DNA from: Deltaproteobacteria bacterium HGW-Deltaproteobacteria-12
GTDB taxonomy: Bacteria > Desulfobacterota > Syntrophia > Syntrophales > Smithellaceae
Assembly (NCBI GenBank): GCA_002840565.1
Contig: PHBK01000025.1
Location: 1-59,013, forward strand
DNA length: 59,013 bases
Direction: 5' to 3'
Below the pieces are notes generated by a model. That model saw only the letters and a list, made by a program, of their open reading frames with translations, was not told the DNA's origin and did not search any database. The position numbers and the translations under genes are program-made. This document shows, one piece after another, positions 16,073-23,228 of the stretch; the first letter of the stretch is position 1, and each line of letters opens with the position of its first letter.

Positions 16073-16287
16073 GAAACCGCCTTAAAAATATCGTCGTCAG
16101 TTATGAATCCGGCTTTCTTAGCTTTCGTGGAAAGTCGTTTCCTTGTTTCCTTGAATTTAATTTCCCAAAGATAATTGCTTAAGGATTCTTTTAAAATGTC
16201 ACTTTTGTTTCTTCCCGTAGCTTTGGCAAAATTATTAAGCTCTTTTGCCATTTGTTCCGGAAGGCTTACGGATAATACGTTTCTCAT
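16069..16287 (-). CDS. ribbon-helix-helix (CopG/Arc-type) antitoxin
   Basis: 72 aa. The N-terminal VLSVSLPEQMAKELNNFAKATGRNKSDILKESL is the RHH DNA-binding fold (strand residues SVSLP; helix turn ATGRNKSD). The C-terminal part would wrap the PIN toxin. It precedes the toxin gene with a 4-base overlap. The upstream region (16288-16340) has the likely promoter/operator of the pair; the palindromic-looking TAGTGTATTGTAGTA just upstream of the start is a candidate operator. Confidence 0.88.
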   Translation of the reverse strand: MRNVLSVSLPEQMAKELNNFAKATGRNKSDILKESLSNYLWEIKFKETRKRLSTKAKKAGFITDDDIFKAVS

Positions 16288-16670
16288 TTTCCACCTCCTG
16301 TACTACAATACACTACATTAACGATTTTGCAAACTGGTTAAATGGTAAATAGTGAATAGTGACGAGTATTAGGAGCAAGGTTCAAGGATAAAAATACAGT
16401 TACGAGTAAATAGTAAATAGTGAATAGTAAAATAGTAACGAGTAAAAAAGTAACGGTAAATACAGCTCCGCCCTCTCGATTACATAACCGACAAGGACGA
16501 TGTGCAAAAATAGAGACTCTGGTTCAAGCCTCGAAATTTTTTTTATGTTATAAAATACTATACCAATTAACTGCGCGTCAGCCAAAACTACAAGTGCCGG
16601 AGTTCTCGAATTATTATGGCATTGCCGCATAATATGCAAGTTGAAAGAGGCAGAGAACAGTAAATATCCA
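16288..16670. repeat. 383-base intergenic region with heptad repeat tract 7
   Basis: 16337-16466 consists mainly of seven-base units (GTAAATA, GTGAATA, GTGACGA, GTTCAAG, GTTACGA). A 24-base stretch at 16345-16368 also occurs exactly in tracts 5 and 6. From 16467 to 16670 I see AT-rich sequence without a convincing gene or RNA. Small open frames there are not supported. Confidence 0.7.
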
Positions 16671-17705
16671 CTACCCCATGTGACGGTAGAGGAGGTTACC
16701 CGTCATTTTCAAAACCGGTACCGGCAATTTACCGAAAATCTTCTTAAAGGCCGGATTGATGTCACCTGCTTTTTTTACAAAGGTCTCCTGCTGCATGTCG
16801 TATTTATAATATTTAATGAGATATTCCCGGGCGCCCCACCCTGCTTTAAATTGCCGCAGCCCTTCATTTTCCGGCTCCGTCCGGCCGAAGCACAGCGACT
16901 TAAAGCCATTATCACAACTCCACTTTACAGCTTCCCACATTACAAGGTTGTTAGCCCTGAGGTTTTGATAAGCCTTATCCGACGCGCCGTACTTATAAAT
17001 CACTTTATCCCCGGCATGGAAATAGACATTGGCGGCAATGATGCTTTTATCCAGAGAGGCGAGGACAATAAATCCCCGGTTCCGGGAGATGATATGCTCG
17101 AATACGCAATCGAAAAATTTACGCGGCTGGGGAGGCAGACCATGTTCCCGTCTGGTCAGCGCATTCAGACGGCAAAATTCCGCCATTGACTGCGGCGTCG
17201 CAGAAATAGTTGTCTCGATATTCAGTTTTTCCGCTTTTTTGATATTCCGCCTGGTGGAATCTCGCAGGCCGGCAGACAGTTTCTTGAGCCCCGTGGTCAG
17301 ATCAAGGATATGTCCGTAATAGCATTCGGATGGCTCCCTGTTCTGCAAAAATGCTTCTCCACCCCTGAATTCCAGATACTTCCAGTTCCGTTTTTTACCC
17401 AGCGCTATCATTGCCTGGAACAGTTCCTGAAATTGCGCGGCATTGGCTGCGATCGGTTCACAATAATCGGTGAAAGGAAGGCTTACGCCGCGGTTGCCAG
17501 TCAGGATGCTGCTGATGTCCATGCAGGGAAGCACGGCTTTGATGGCCGACTGCTCCCACATGGCCAGATAAACAGGCCTGTATCCGTATGATTTTTTCAG
17601 GACGGCAGCCCAGGCAGACGTATGAAAGAACGAATTGCCCGCAAGTTCACGCAGCAATTCGTCCCAGTTTTCGCATTCAAGTGGATCATGGCTTATGATA
17701 TTCAC
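16671..17705 (-). CDS. FemAB-like GNAT-superfamily protein
   Basis: 344 aa with two tandem GNAT-like folds as in FemX/FemAB and in the exosortase-linked FemAB-like proteins. Signature stretches are the N-terminal NSFFHTSAWAAVLKKSYGY, YLEFRGGE, LRDSTRRNIKKAEKLNIE, RANNLVMWEAVKW and CFGRTEPENEGLRQFKAGWG. FemAB enzymes transfer amino acids from aminoacyl-tRNA to cell-envelope precursors. In EPS clusters the natural reaction is unknown but acyl transfer to a sugar is likely. It follows the WbpE-like gene by 33 bases in the same orientation. Confidence 0.85.
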   Translation of the reverse strand: MNIISHDPLECENWDELLRELAGNSFFHTSAWAAVLKKSYGYRPVYLAMWEQSAIKAVLPCMDISSILTGNRGVSLPFTDYCEPIAANAAQFQELFQAMIALGKKRNWKYLEFRGGEAFLQNREPSECYYGHILDLTTGLKKLSAGLRDSTRRNIKKAEKLNIETTISATPQSMAEFCRLNALTRREHGLPPQPRKFFDCVFEHIISRNRGFIVLASLDKSIIAANVYFHAGDKVIYKYGASDKAYQNLRANNLVMWEAVKWSCDNGFKSLCFGRTEPENEGLRQFKAGWGAREYLIKYYKYDMQQETFVKKAGDINPAFKKIFGKLPVPVLKMTGNLLYRHMG

Positions 17706-17738
17706 GGTTCAAAGTCCCAGGTCCGGATTTATTATATA

Positions 17739-18842
17739 TCAGGCGTAGAAGGACTTTATTTGCTCAGCCACCCAGGAGATCTGCTCCGCGCTCAGTTCAG
17801 CATACATCGGGAGCGAGAGATATTCCGACGCGCACTTTTCGGCAACGGGCAGGCTTCCCGGACCAAGACCTAGCGAGCTGTAGGCATCCTGCAAATGAAC
17901 GGGAACCGGGTAATGAATATTGCAGGAAATGCCTTTTTCGGCCAGGAAAGCCATCAGTTTTTCGCGTTCTTTAACCCGGATGGCATAGATATGATAGACA
18001 TGCGTGTTGCCGGCTGCTTCCGCCGGTTTGATGACATTGGCCAGGGAAGAGAGCAGTCGGGTATATTCTGCAGCATGTTTCCGCCGCGCTTCGTTCCATT
18101 CGGCCAGATACTTCAGCTTCACACTCAGAATAGCTCCCTGAATACCGTCCATTCGGGCGTTCCAGCCGATGACGCCATGATAGTATTTTTTAGCCTGACC
18201 GTGATCCCGCAGCATCCGGATTTTTTCAGCAACGGCATCATTGTTGGTCGTAACGGCCCCGGCTTCACCATAGGCGCCCAGATTTTTTCCCGGATAAAAG
18301 CTGAAACAGCCGGTATCGCCCATGGAACCAGCTTTCCTGCCCTTGTAGGTCGCGCCGTGAGCCTGGCAGGCATCCTCGATTACATAAAGCCCGTGTTCCC
18401 TGGCAATGGCCAGAATCGAATCCATGTCTGCGGTCTGCCCGAAAAGGTGGACGGGAATAATTGCTTTAGTTTTTTTGGTGATGGCGGCCTTGATCAGCGC
18501 CGGATTCATGGTGTGAGTTGTTTCCTCAATGTCAATAAAAACAGGTTTTGCGCCGCAATAGGTGATCGCTTCCGCCGTGGCGATGAAAGTATTCGGCACC
18601 GTGATAACCTCGTCACCGGGGCCGACGCCCAGGGCAATAAGGCTCAGCCAGATGGCATCCGTGCCGTTGCCGACGCCTATAGCCTGCTTGGTGCTGCAGA
18701 AGGCGGCAAATTCGTTTTCAAATTTAGCTACGAAGGGCCCGCCGGCAAAGGCGGTCTTTTCCATGACTTCATCAATAGCTGCATGAATTTCATTTTTAAT
18801 AGCGTTGTACTGCGTTTTCAAATCCAGAAATGGTACGTTCAT
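17739..18842 (-). CDS. wbpE: DegT/DnrJ/EryC1 aminotransferase, WbpE-like
   Basis: 367 aa PLP-dependent sugar aminotransferase. The PLP lysine is Lys186 in SFYPGKNLGAYGEAGAV, and Asp157 in VIEDACQAHGA pairs with the cofactor ring nitrogen. It is close to the WbpE/WlbC subfamily, which aminates UDP-2-acetamido-3-keto-glucuronate at C3. The companions WbpA (23333), WbpB (19846) and WbpD (19373) are in the same cluster, which supports this specificity. A strong ribosome-binding site (GGAGG) precedes the ATG. The four-helix-bundle insertion separates it from wbpD. Confidence 0.85.
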   Translation of the reverse strand: MNVPFLDLKTQYNAIKNEIHAAIDEVMEKTAFAGGPFVAKFENEFAAFCSTKQAIGVGNGTDAIWLSLIALGVGPGDEVITVPNTFIATAEAITYCGAKPVFIDIEETTHTMNPALIKAAITKKTKAIIPVHLFGQTADMDSILAIAREHGLYVIEDACQAHGATYKGRKAGSMGDTGCFSFYPGKNLGAYGEAGAVTTNNDAVAEKIRMLRDHGQAKKYYHGVIGWNARMDGIQGAILSVKLKYLAEWNEARRKHAAEYTRLLSSLANVIKPAEAAGNTHVYHIYAIRVKEREKLMAFLAEKGISCNIHYPVPVHLQDAYSSLGLGPGSLPVAEKCASEYLSLPMYAELSAEQISWVAEQIKSFYA

Positions 18843-18863
18843 GTATTTTCCTCCGAAAAATTA

Positions 18864-18930
18864 GGTTCAAGGATCAAGGTTCGAGGTGCAAGGTGCAAGG
18901 CTAAAGGATCAAGGTACAAGGATCAAGGAC
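18864..18930 (+). repeat. heptad array 8 (downstream arm of the four-helix-bundle cassette)
   Basis: Nine to ten seven-base units in phase with core CAAGG (for example CAAGGAT, CAAGGTT, CAAGGTG) lie immediately downstream of the four-helix-bundle gene. They are the reverse complement in pattern of the array upstream of that gene. On the transcript they read as CCUUG blocks that can pair with the CAAGG blocks of the upstream array. Confidence 0.85.
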
Positions 18931-19279
18931 TTTTGGTGAAGTTACGTCTTGTCTTGATCAATCCGTTTAGCATTGCTGATATTTCATTTGTTTCTTGCAG
19001 CCACTCCTGTCCTTTACCTTTATTAATATATTCTATATCGATACCTATGTATATCTGCGTTCGAAGCTCACCGCACGAACCCTTGGCGTAGGATAAAAAA
19101 CTAATTGATTCCTTATTTGAAGTTCTTTCAAAGCCTTCGGCTATATTACTGGGTATGGATAATCCAGAACGTGTAATTTGATCTTTAAATCCGTAATCTT
19201 TCAAACTATTCAATTCCCTATAAATATCTGTACTGAGCTTCATTGCCCGCTTCCAGACATCAAGGTCTTCAAATCGCAT
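18923..19279 (-). CDS. four-helix-bundle protein (23S rRNA intervening-sequence protein family)
   Basis: 118 aa matching the S23/bIVP family: FEDLDVWKRAMKLS at the start, then SGLSIPSNIAEGFERTSNKE and FLSYAKGSCGELRTQIYIG. Family members form four-helix bundles, often pentameric and basic, and were first seen inside intervening sequences of 23S rRNA genes. Function is not established. Related Avd proteins assist diversity-generating retroelements, but no reverse transcriptase is seen here. The gene is inserted between wbpD and wbpE and is flanked on both sides by heptad arrays in inverted orientation. Confidence 0.9.
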   Translation of the reverse strand: MRFEDLDVWKRAMKLSTDIYRELNSLKDYGFKDQITRSGLSIPSNIAEGFERTSNKESISFLSYAKGSCGELRTQIYIGIDIEYINKGKGQEWLQETNEISAMLNGLIKTRRNFTKSP

Positions 19280-19296
19280 CAGATCGCTCTTTCCTT

Positions 19297-19385
19297 ATCC
19301 TTTCGCCTTCTACCTTGGTCCTTGGTCCTTGTACCTTGGTCCTTGTTCCTTGTTCCTTTATCCTTGTTCCTTTTATTTTTGTACC
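19297..19385 (-). repeat. heptad array 9 (upstream arm of the four-helix-bundle cassette)
   Basis: Eleven or so seven-base units (CAAGGAC, CAAGGTA, CAAGGAA, AAAGGAT) read on the minus strand just before the four-helix-bundle start. This is the only tract in the window in this orientation. It begins within the last codons of the wbpD-like gene, so the end of that gene is probably repeat-derived. It may also provide the purine-rich ribosome-binding region of the cassette gene. Confidence 0.85.
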
Positions 19386-19849
19386 TTTCTTTTAATTTTA
19401 GCCGGGTTGCCGGCGACGATGGTATCCGGTGGCACGTTCTTGGTGACGACGCTGCCGGCGCCGACGATAGCGTTCTCGCCGATGGTGACGTTGGCCAGAA
19501 TGGTTGCGCCGGAGCCGATGGAAGCTCCTTTTTTAACCAGGGTCGGCTCTACTTTCCAGTCGGCCTCGGTCTGGAGGGCTCCACCCGCTGCGGTAGCCCG
19601 CGGGTAACTGTCATTGACAAACGTCACCCCGTGCCCGATGAAAACATTATCTTCAATGGTGACGCCTTCGCAGATGAAAGTATGACTGGATATCTTGCAA
19701 TTACTGCCGACCGCCGCTTTTTTCTGAATCTCGACAAAAGCGCCGATTTTTGTATTGTCACCGATGGTGCAACCATACATGTTAATGAACTTTGAAAGCT
19801 TAACGTCCTTACCCAGCTTGACATCTTCAGATATACATAGATAGTTCAC
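19373..19849 (-). CDS. wbpD: UDP-sugar N-acetyltransferase with left-handed beta helix, WbpD-like
   Basis: 158 aa hexapeptide-repeat (LbH) acetyltransferase. The repeats (for example IGDNTKIGAFVEIQKKAAVG and ATILANVTIGENAIVGAG) run over most of the chain. The loop TFVNDSYPRATAAGG and the C-terminal NVPPDTIVAGNPAKIKRK are usual for the WbpD/WlbB subfamily, which acetylates the C3 amine of UDP-GlcNAc3NA. It overlaps the oxidoreductase gene by 4 bases. The final codons run into a heptad array. Confidence 0.9.
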   Translation of the reverse strand: MNYLCISEDVKLGKDVKLSKFINMYGCTIGDNTKIGAFVEIQKKAAVGSNCKISSHTFICEGVTIEDNVFIGHGVTFVNDSYPRATAAGGALQTEADWKVEPTLVKKGASIGSGATILANVTIGENAIVGAGSVVTKNVPPDTIVAGNPAKIKRKVQK

Positions 19850-20850
19850 AGGTAAATCATTTCTCCTTTATTTTTCAGTGACTTGCTGGATGCTACCAGC
19901 ATCTTGACGACCTTCAGGCCGGCGGCACCGTCATTTACCACTTTTCCGCCTTCTTCAACGTAATGGACGAATTCCTCGGCAATCAGCCGGAGTGCTTCCG
20001 TCGCTTGAATTCTCGGCGCCCACATGTCTCCCGAACGGTAATTGACGAGCAGATTGTATTTGCCTTCAGTCGTCGTAACTTTCACGCCCTTGTCATAAAC
20101 TTTGATTATCTCATCAGGCTCCAGATCATTCCAGACCAGCATCTTTTTCTGTCCGCCGATCAGAGTCGTCCGCACCTTCACGGGGGAAAGCCAGTTGACA
20201 TTGATATGCGCTATGATGTTGTTCGGATAATAAAAGGTCAGATAGGCAATATCTTCCAGACCCCGGTCAAAATGGCCGGATCCTGTGGCCACAACCGCCT
20301 GGGGCTTGTCATTGATCAGATAATCCATGATCGCAATATCGTGGGGGGCAAGATCCCAGACAACGTTCACATCATGCTGAAAGAGCCCCAGATTGACCCG
20401 GACGGAGTCAAAGTAGTAAATGGAGCCCAGCACATTATCATCGATCAATTGTTTTATTTTCCTGACGGCGCCGGTATAAAGAAAAGTATGATCCACCATG
20501 ATCTTCAGTTTCTTCTTCTCCGCCAGTTCAATGAGCTCTTCGGCCTCTTCAACTGTGTGGGTGAAGGGCTTTTCCACAAATACACTCTTCCCGGCCAGCA
20601 ACGCTTTTTTGGCCAGTTCATGGTGGGTAAAAACCGGCGTGGCGATCGCAACAGCATTGACTTCCGGATCATTGATCAGTTCGTTGACGTCCGATGTGAA
20701 TCTGACCTGGGGGTAAGCCTTTTTGGCCTTACTCAGACTCTGCTTGTTCATGTCGCAAACCATGCTGACCTGCGATCCGGCGGCGACATTAAAATTCCTG
20801 ACGAGGTTTGGCCCCCAATAGCCATACCCTATGATACCCATCTGTAGCAT
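19846..20850 (-). CDS. wbpB: Gfo/Idh/MocA oxidoreductase, WbpB/WlbA-like
   Basis: 334 aa NAD-dependent sugar dehydrogenase. The N-terminal Rossmann motif GIIGYGYWGPNLVRNF, the EKP motif (FVEKPF, 91-96) with the catalytic Lys, and APHDI in the middle are in place. In the WbpA-B-E-D pathway this enzyme oxidises C3 of UDP-GlcNAcA to the 3-keto sugar, recycling NADH with 2-oxoglutarate in some homologues. A good ribosome-binding site (AAGGAGATAG) precedes the ATG. Coupled by a 4-base overlap to wbpD. Confidence 0.87.
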   Translation of the reverse strand: MLQMGIIGYGYWGPNLVRNFNVAAGSQVSMVCDMNKQSLSKAKKAYPQVRFTSDVNELINDPEVNAVAIATPVFTHHELAKKALLAGKSVFVEKPFTHTVEEAEELIELAEKKKLKIMVDHTFLYTGAVRKIKQLIDDNVLGSIYYFDSVRVNLGLFQHDVNVVWDLAPHDIAIMDYLINDKPQAVVATGSGHFDRGLEDIAYLTFYYPNNIIAHINVNWLSPVKVRTTLIGGQKKMLVWNDLEPDEIIKVYDKGVKVTTTEGKYNLLVNYRSGDMWAPRIQATEALRLIAEEFVHYVEEGGKVVNDGAAGLKVVKMLVASSKSLKNKGEMIYL

Positions 20851-20865
20851 ACACTATCTCCTTTA

Positions 20866-21930
20866 CTAGAAGGCTCCTTTTCCGCCAAACACCGCCTTCG
20901 GTGTCATGAGGATGATCTTGAGATCGAGCCAAAGATTCCATTCGGTTATATATTTAAGGTCGAGGCGCACCATTTCGTCAAATGTCGTGCGGCTCCGGCC
21001 TGTAACCTGCCAGAGTCCCGTTATGCCCGGCTTGCAGGAAAGCAGCCTGCCGCGGTGCCAGATATCGTAAATCTCGCACTCATAGGCAATCGGCGGACGG
21101 GGACCTACCAGGGACATATCCCCGAACAATACATTTATCAGCTGGGGAAGTTCATCGATGCTTGTTTTGCGCAGAAAATTCCCGATCGGTGTGATCCGGG
21201 TGTCATTCGTCAATTTGAAAACGCCGGGCTCCACGGCAGCGTTCTTTTGTTCGCAGATAAATTTCGTAATATATTCCTTGTGGGTGCCGGCATCGCAATT
21301 GGTCTGCATGGACCTGAATTTCAGGAGTTGGAAGGTCTTGCCGTTTAGCCCCACCCTTTGCTGCCGGAAAAAGACGGGCCCTTTGGATGTCGCCTTGATG
21401 GCGGCGGCAATAGCGAGGAAAAGCGGTGACAATAAAATGAGCGCCAGTGCGCTCGATGCTGTATCGATCATATTTTTGATTGTCAGGGAAATCTGCCTGT
21501 CGCGGAGGCGATTCGAGAGGTCGGGATAAAGACTGGAATTGAACGATCCGTTGATGGATATTGTCTCGTCACTCTCGGGGTAAACATGATAGGTAGTCCG
21601 AATCTTGCTGACCCACTCGGGGCGGAGCTGTCGGCACAGCCTTTCATTCACTTTGGCGATAATTCCTTCAATTCCCGGCATGTCGGTCGTCGAAAGCTCC
21701 GTAAAAATCACCCCGACAACTTTGTCGTGTTCGTACCACCCATGGATGTCCACTTCTCTTAATGTGGCATCTAAAGCAGACTTGGTTTTTTCCAGAATTT
21801 TGTTTTGTGGTTCTTCGGCCATCAGGCTGGAAATATCGAGCAGGAGGAGGAGGAAAGGCTTTTGGGAGCGCTCTGTCCTCTTTCTTTCCACACGAAGCAT
21901 ATGCTGGAAATGGGAAGCACTATAAAACAT
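20866..21930 (-). CDS. undecaprenyl-phosphate sugar phosphotransferase (initiating transferase) with N-terminal GGDEF-like domain
   Basis: 354 aa. Residues about 150-350 are a polyprenyl-phosphate glycosyl-1-phosphate transferase of the PglC/WbaP C-terminal type: a hydrophobic segment near 153-172, KFRSMQ, the SIDELPQLINVLFGDMSLVGPRPP core and GITGLWQVTGRS. This enzyme starts the repeat unit on the carrier lipid at the inner membrane. The N-terminal 130 residues (FLLLLLDISSLM ... VVGVIFTEL) look like a degenerate nucleotide-cyclase-type domain without an active GG[D/E]EF signature. That part may sense or bind a nucleotide, which is an inference. Confidence 0.88.
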   Translation of the reverse strand: MFYSASHFQHMLRVERKRTERSQKPFLLLLLDISSLMAEEPQNKILEKTKSALDATLREVDIHGWYEHDKVVGVIFTELSTTDMPGIEGIIAKVNERLCRQLRPEWVSKIRTTYHVYPESDETISINGSFNSSLYPDLSNRLRDRQISLTIKNMIDTASSALALILLSPLFLAIAAAIKATSKGPVFFRQQRVGLNGKTFQLLKFRSMQTNCDAGTHKEYITKFICEQKNAAVEPGVFKLTNDTRITPIGNFLRKTSIDELPQLINVLFGDMSLVGPRPPIAYECEIYDIWHRGRLLSCKPGITGLWQVTGRSRTTFDEMVRLDLKYITEWNLWLDLKIILMTPKAVFGGKGAF

Positions 21931-21954
21931 AATACCTTCTTTTCCAAAGTCTCA

Positions 21955-22263
21955 TCAGTTATTCATTGTCCGCTGGAGCGTTTCAAACTCATAAGAAATA
22001 ATGTTGGCCGCCACACCTATTTTTTTCCCTTTTTCCTCAATCCTGACAATCTCTCCCTTGCAGGTTATCCGGACATTATGGTCGGGATCAATGTGTTCGA
22101 GGAGAAGGCTGAAATCAATCTGCTGGCCGGGGGAAAAGCATTCTTCCGTTTCGAAGAATATTCCCGAGCCGCTGAAGTTCAGCGTTACACCTTTGCCTGA
22201 TTTAATCTCCAGCGGCAGTGTGCTTTTATAGCGGGTCGCCCTGGGTTTCCTTGATGTTTTCAT
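21955..22263 (-). CDS. PilZ-domain protein
   Basis: A 102-residue protein consisting essentially of one PilZ domain. The start at 22263 (MKTSRKPRATRY) follows GGAGATGAGATA. The NxSxxG motif is present (LNFSGSGIFF). The N-terminal arginine cluster (R5, R8, R11) lacks the exact RxxxR spacing of good c-di-GMP binders, so binding is possible but not certain. It stands between the LuxR-type regulator and the initiating transferase, a sensible position for c-di-GMP control of polymer synthesis. Confidence 0.78.
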   Translation of the reverse strand: MKTSRKPRATRYKSTLPLEIKSGKGVTLNFSGSGIFFETEECFSPGQQIDFSLLLEHIDPDHNVRITCKGEIVRIEEKGKKIGVAANIISYEFETLQRTMNN

Positions 22264-22361
22264 TATCTCATCTCCAACATGATGGCTTAGGTATAGACAA
22301 ATGATGATGGAAAAACCATATAGCAAATAATTTATTTTTCTATATCTTTAGCTATAGACGA

Positions 22362-23048
22362 TTATGAAGTTTTGGAAATAATGTAAGTTTGCGAAGGGGG
22401 GGGGAATTCAACGAGACCTTTTTCCTGGGCAAAGCGCAGAAGCGCCACGCGGCTTTTCAGATTGAGTTTTTCGTAGATATTGTGCAAATGGACCTTGACC
22501 GTACCCTCACTGATGAAAAACTTTTCACCGATTTGCGCGTTGCGCAGGCCCTGGGCCACCATGCGCAGGATTTCTGTTTCCCGGGGAGTGAGGAGGGAGG
22601 AAATCTCGCGCGCACCGGCTTCCCGCCGCAGCAGTTTCTCAAAGGACAGCATGGCGGCGCGCCGTTCAATCCATTGCTCACCGGCATAAACCTTGCGGAC
22701 GCAGAGAAGCAAAAGCTGAGGGTCCAATTCTTTGAGGACGATTCCGGCAACACCTATTCGCAGCGCCTCCAGTAGCTGATCGTCGTCGATTTCCGCAGTG
22801 TAGTAAACAATCCTGGTGCGCAGCCGCATATCCGACTGCAACTCCCGGGCGATTTTCAGTCCGTCATTTCCGGGATTGTGCATACCCAGAATGAGGATAT
22901 CCGGTTTTTGCCGACGCACGGCCTCGACCGCGTCTCGGGTATTGTTGCAAGTTGCCATTATCTGGAAATCACTGTCTGTCCGGAAAAGATTTTCCAAACC
23001 GTCCCGCATCAGCGGTTGATTGTCGGCTACAATCAGTCGAATGGTCAT
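22362..23048 (-). CDS. LuxR/NarL-type regulator with atypical receiver domain
   Basis: 228 aa. A receiver-like domain (1-120) is followed by a LuxR-type HTH (LTPRETEILRMVAQGLRN to VKVHLHNIYEKLNLKSR, about 153-200). The phospho-acceptor Asp is missing: the usual 'LLDxxMPG' reads LILGMHNPG with Gly55. The N-terminal acidic pair is DN (residues 9-10) rather than DD; the conserved Thr84 and Lys106 remain. The stretch GEQWIERRA (W126 to R129) lies where VpsT-type regulators carry their c-di-GMP-binding W[FLM][TS]R motif. It is probably not phosphorylated and acts like CsgD/VpsT on EPS genes. Confidence 0.85.
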   Translation of the reverse strand: MTIRLIVADNQPLMRDGLENLFRTDSDFQIMATCNNTRDAVEAVRRQKPDILILGMHNPGNDGLKIARELQSDMRLRTRIVYYTAEIDDDQLLEALRIGVAGIVLKELDPQLLLLCVRKVYAGEQWIERRAAMLSFEKLLRREAGAREISSLLTPRETEILRMVAQGLRNAQIGEKFFISEGTVKVHLHNIYEKLNLKSRVALLRFAQEKGLVEFPPPSQTYIISKTS

Positions 23049-23110
23049 TTCAGGTCTCTTTCTTAGCGATTACTTCTGCGGAAAAATGCTGCAGAGCCAA
23101 CGCTTATAAG

Positions 23111-23152
23111 AAAAAAGGCCACCAAGAATAATACTTATTATTACTAGTGGCC
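23111..23152 (-). terminator. intrinsic terminator in the leader of the LuxR-type gene
   Basis: On the minus strand a hairpin GGCCAC (paired with GTGGCC) with a second inner stem AATAAT/ATTATT is followed immediately by TTTTTT. It is a textbook rho-independent terminator. It lies 63 bases upstream of the regulator start and downstream of a promoter and a second structured element, so it looks like an attenuation site rather than a mere end of the wbpA transcript. Confidence 0.85.
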
Positions 23153-23156
23153 TTGA

Positions 23157-23222
23157 TTTTATTCTGGAAGCCTCCTAGCTTTCCTTCCGGCTTTTTATCG
23201 CCGGTTGGCTCTTCAGAATCTA
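23157..23222 (-). ncRNA. structured 5' leader element, candidate riboswitch-like RNA
   Basis: The predicted RNA starts near 23222. An outer stem pairs 23214-23219 with 23161-23166 (AUUCUG/CAGAAU) and continues with further base pairs, enclosing the hairpin CCGGC/GCCGG (23187-23191 with 23200-23204) and the unpaired stretch GGAAAGCUAGGAGGC. It is directly followed by a terminator. Parts (AACC before a hairpin, then AAAGCUA) recall GEMM c-di-GMP riboswitches, but the second GEMM hairpin is not evident. It is therefore called only as a structured element of unknown ligand. Confidence 0.45.
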
Positions 23223-23228
23223 GTTGGC

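Noticed and set aside
13929..16466. CRISPR array
   Set aside because: The repeats are seven-base degenerate units without spacers, and no cas gene is present.
16671..18842. PEP-CTERM/exosortase EPS system
   Set aside because: A FemAB-like protein of the kind found in such loci is present, but no exosortase or PEP-CTERM protein was seen in the window.
17895..19091. 398-codon open frame on the plus strand
   Set aside because: It lies antisense to the WbpE-like gene and the four-helix-bundle gene, both with clear family motifs; its composition is that of a shadow frame.
18923..19279. Avd protein of a diversity-generating retroelement
   Set aside because: The family is related, but no reverse transcriptase, template repeat or variable repeat is visible nearby.
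19963..20847. 294-codon open frame on the plus strand
   Set aside because: Antisense to the WbpB-like gene, whose Rossmann and EKP motifs are intact; no recognisable motif in the antisense product.
23157..23222. Definite GEMM c-di-GMP riboswitch
   Set aside because: Only parts of the consensus are present; the second stem and the tetraloop are missing, so it is reported only as an unidentified structured leader.
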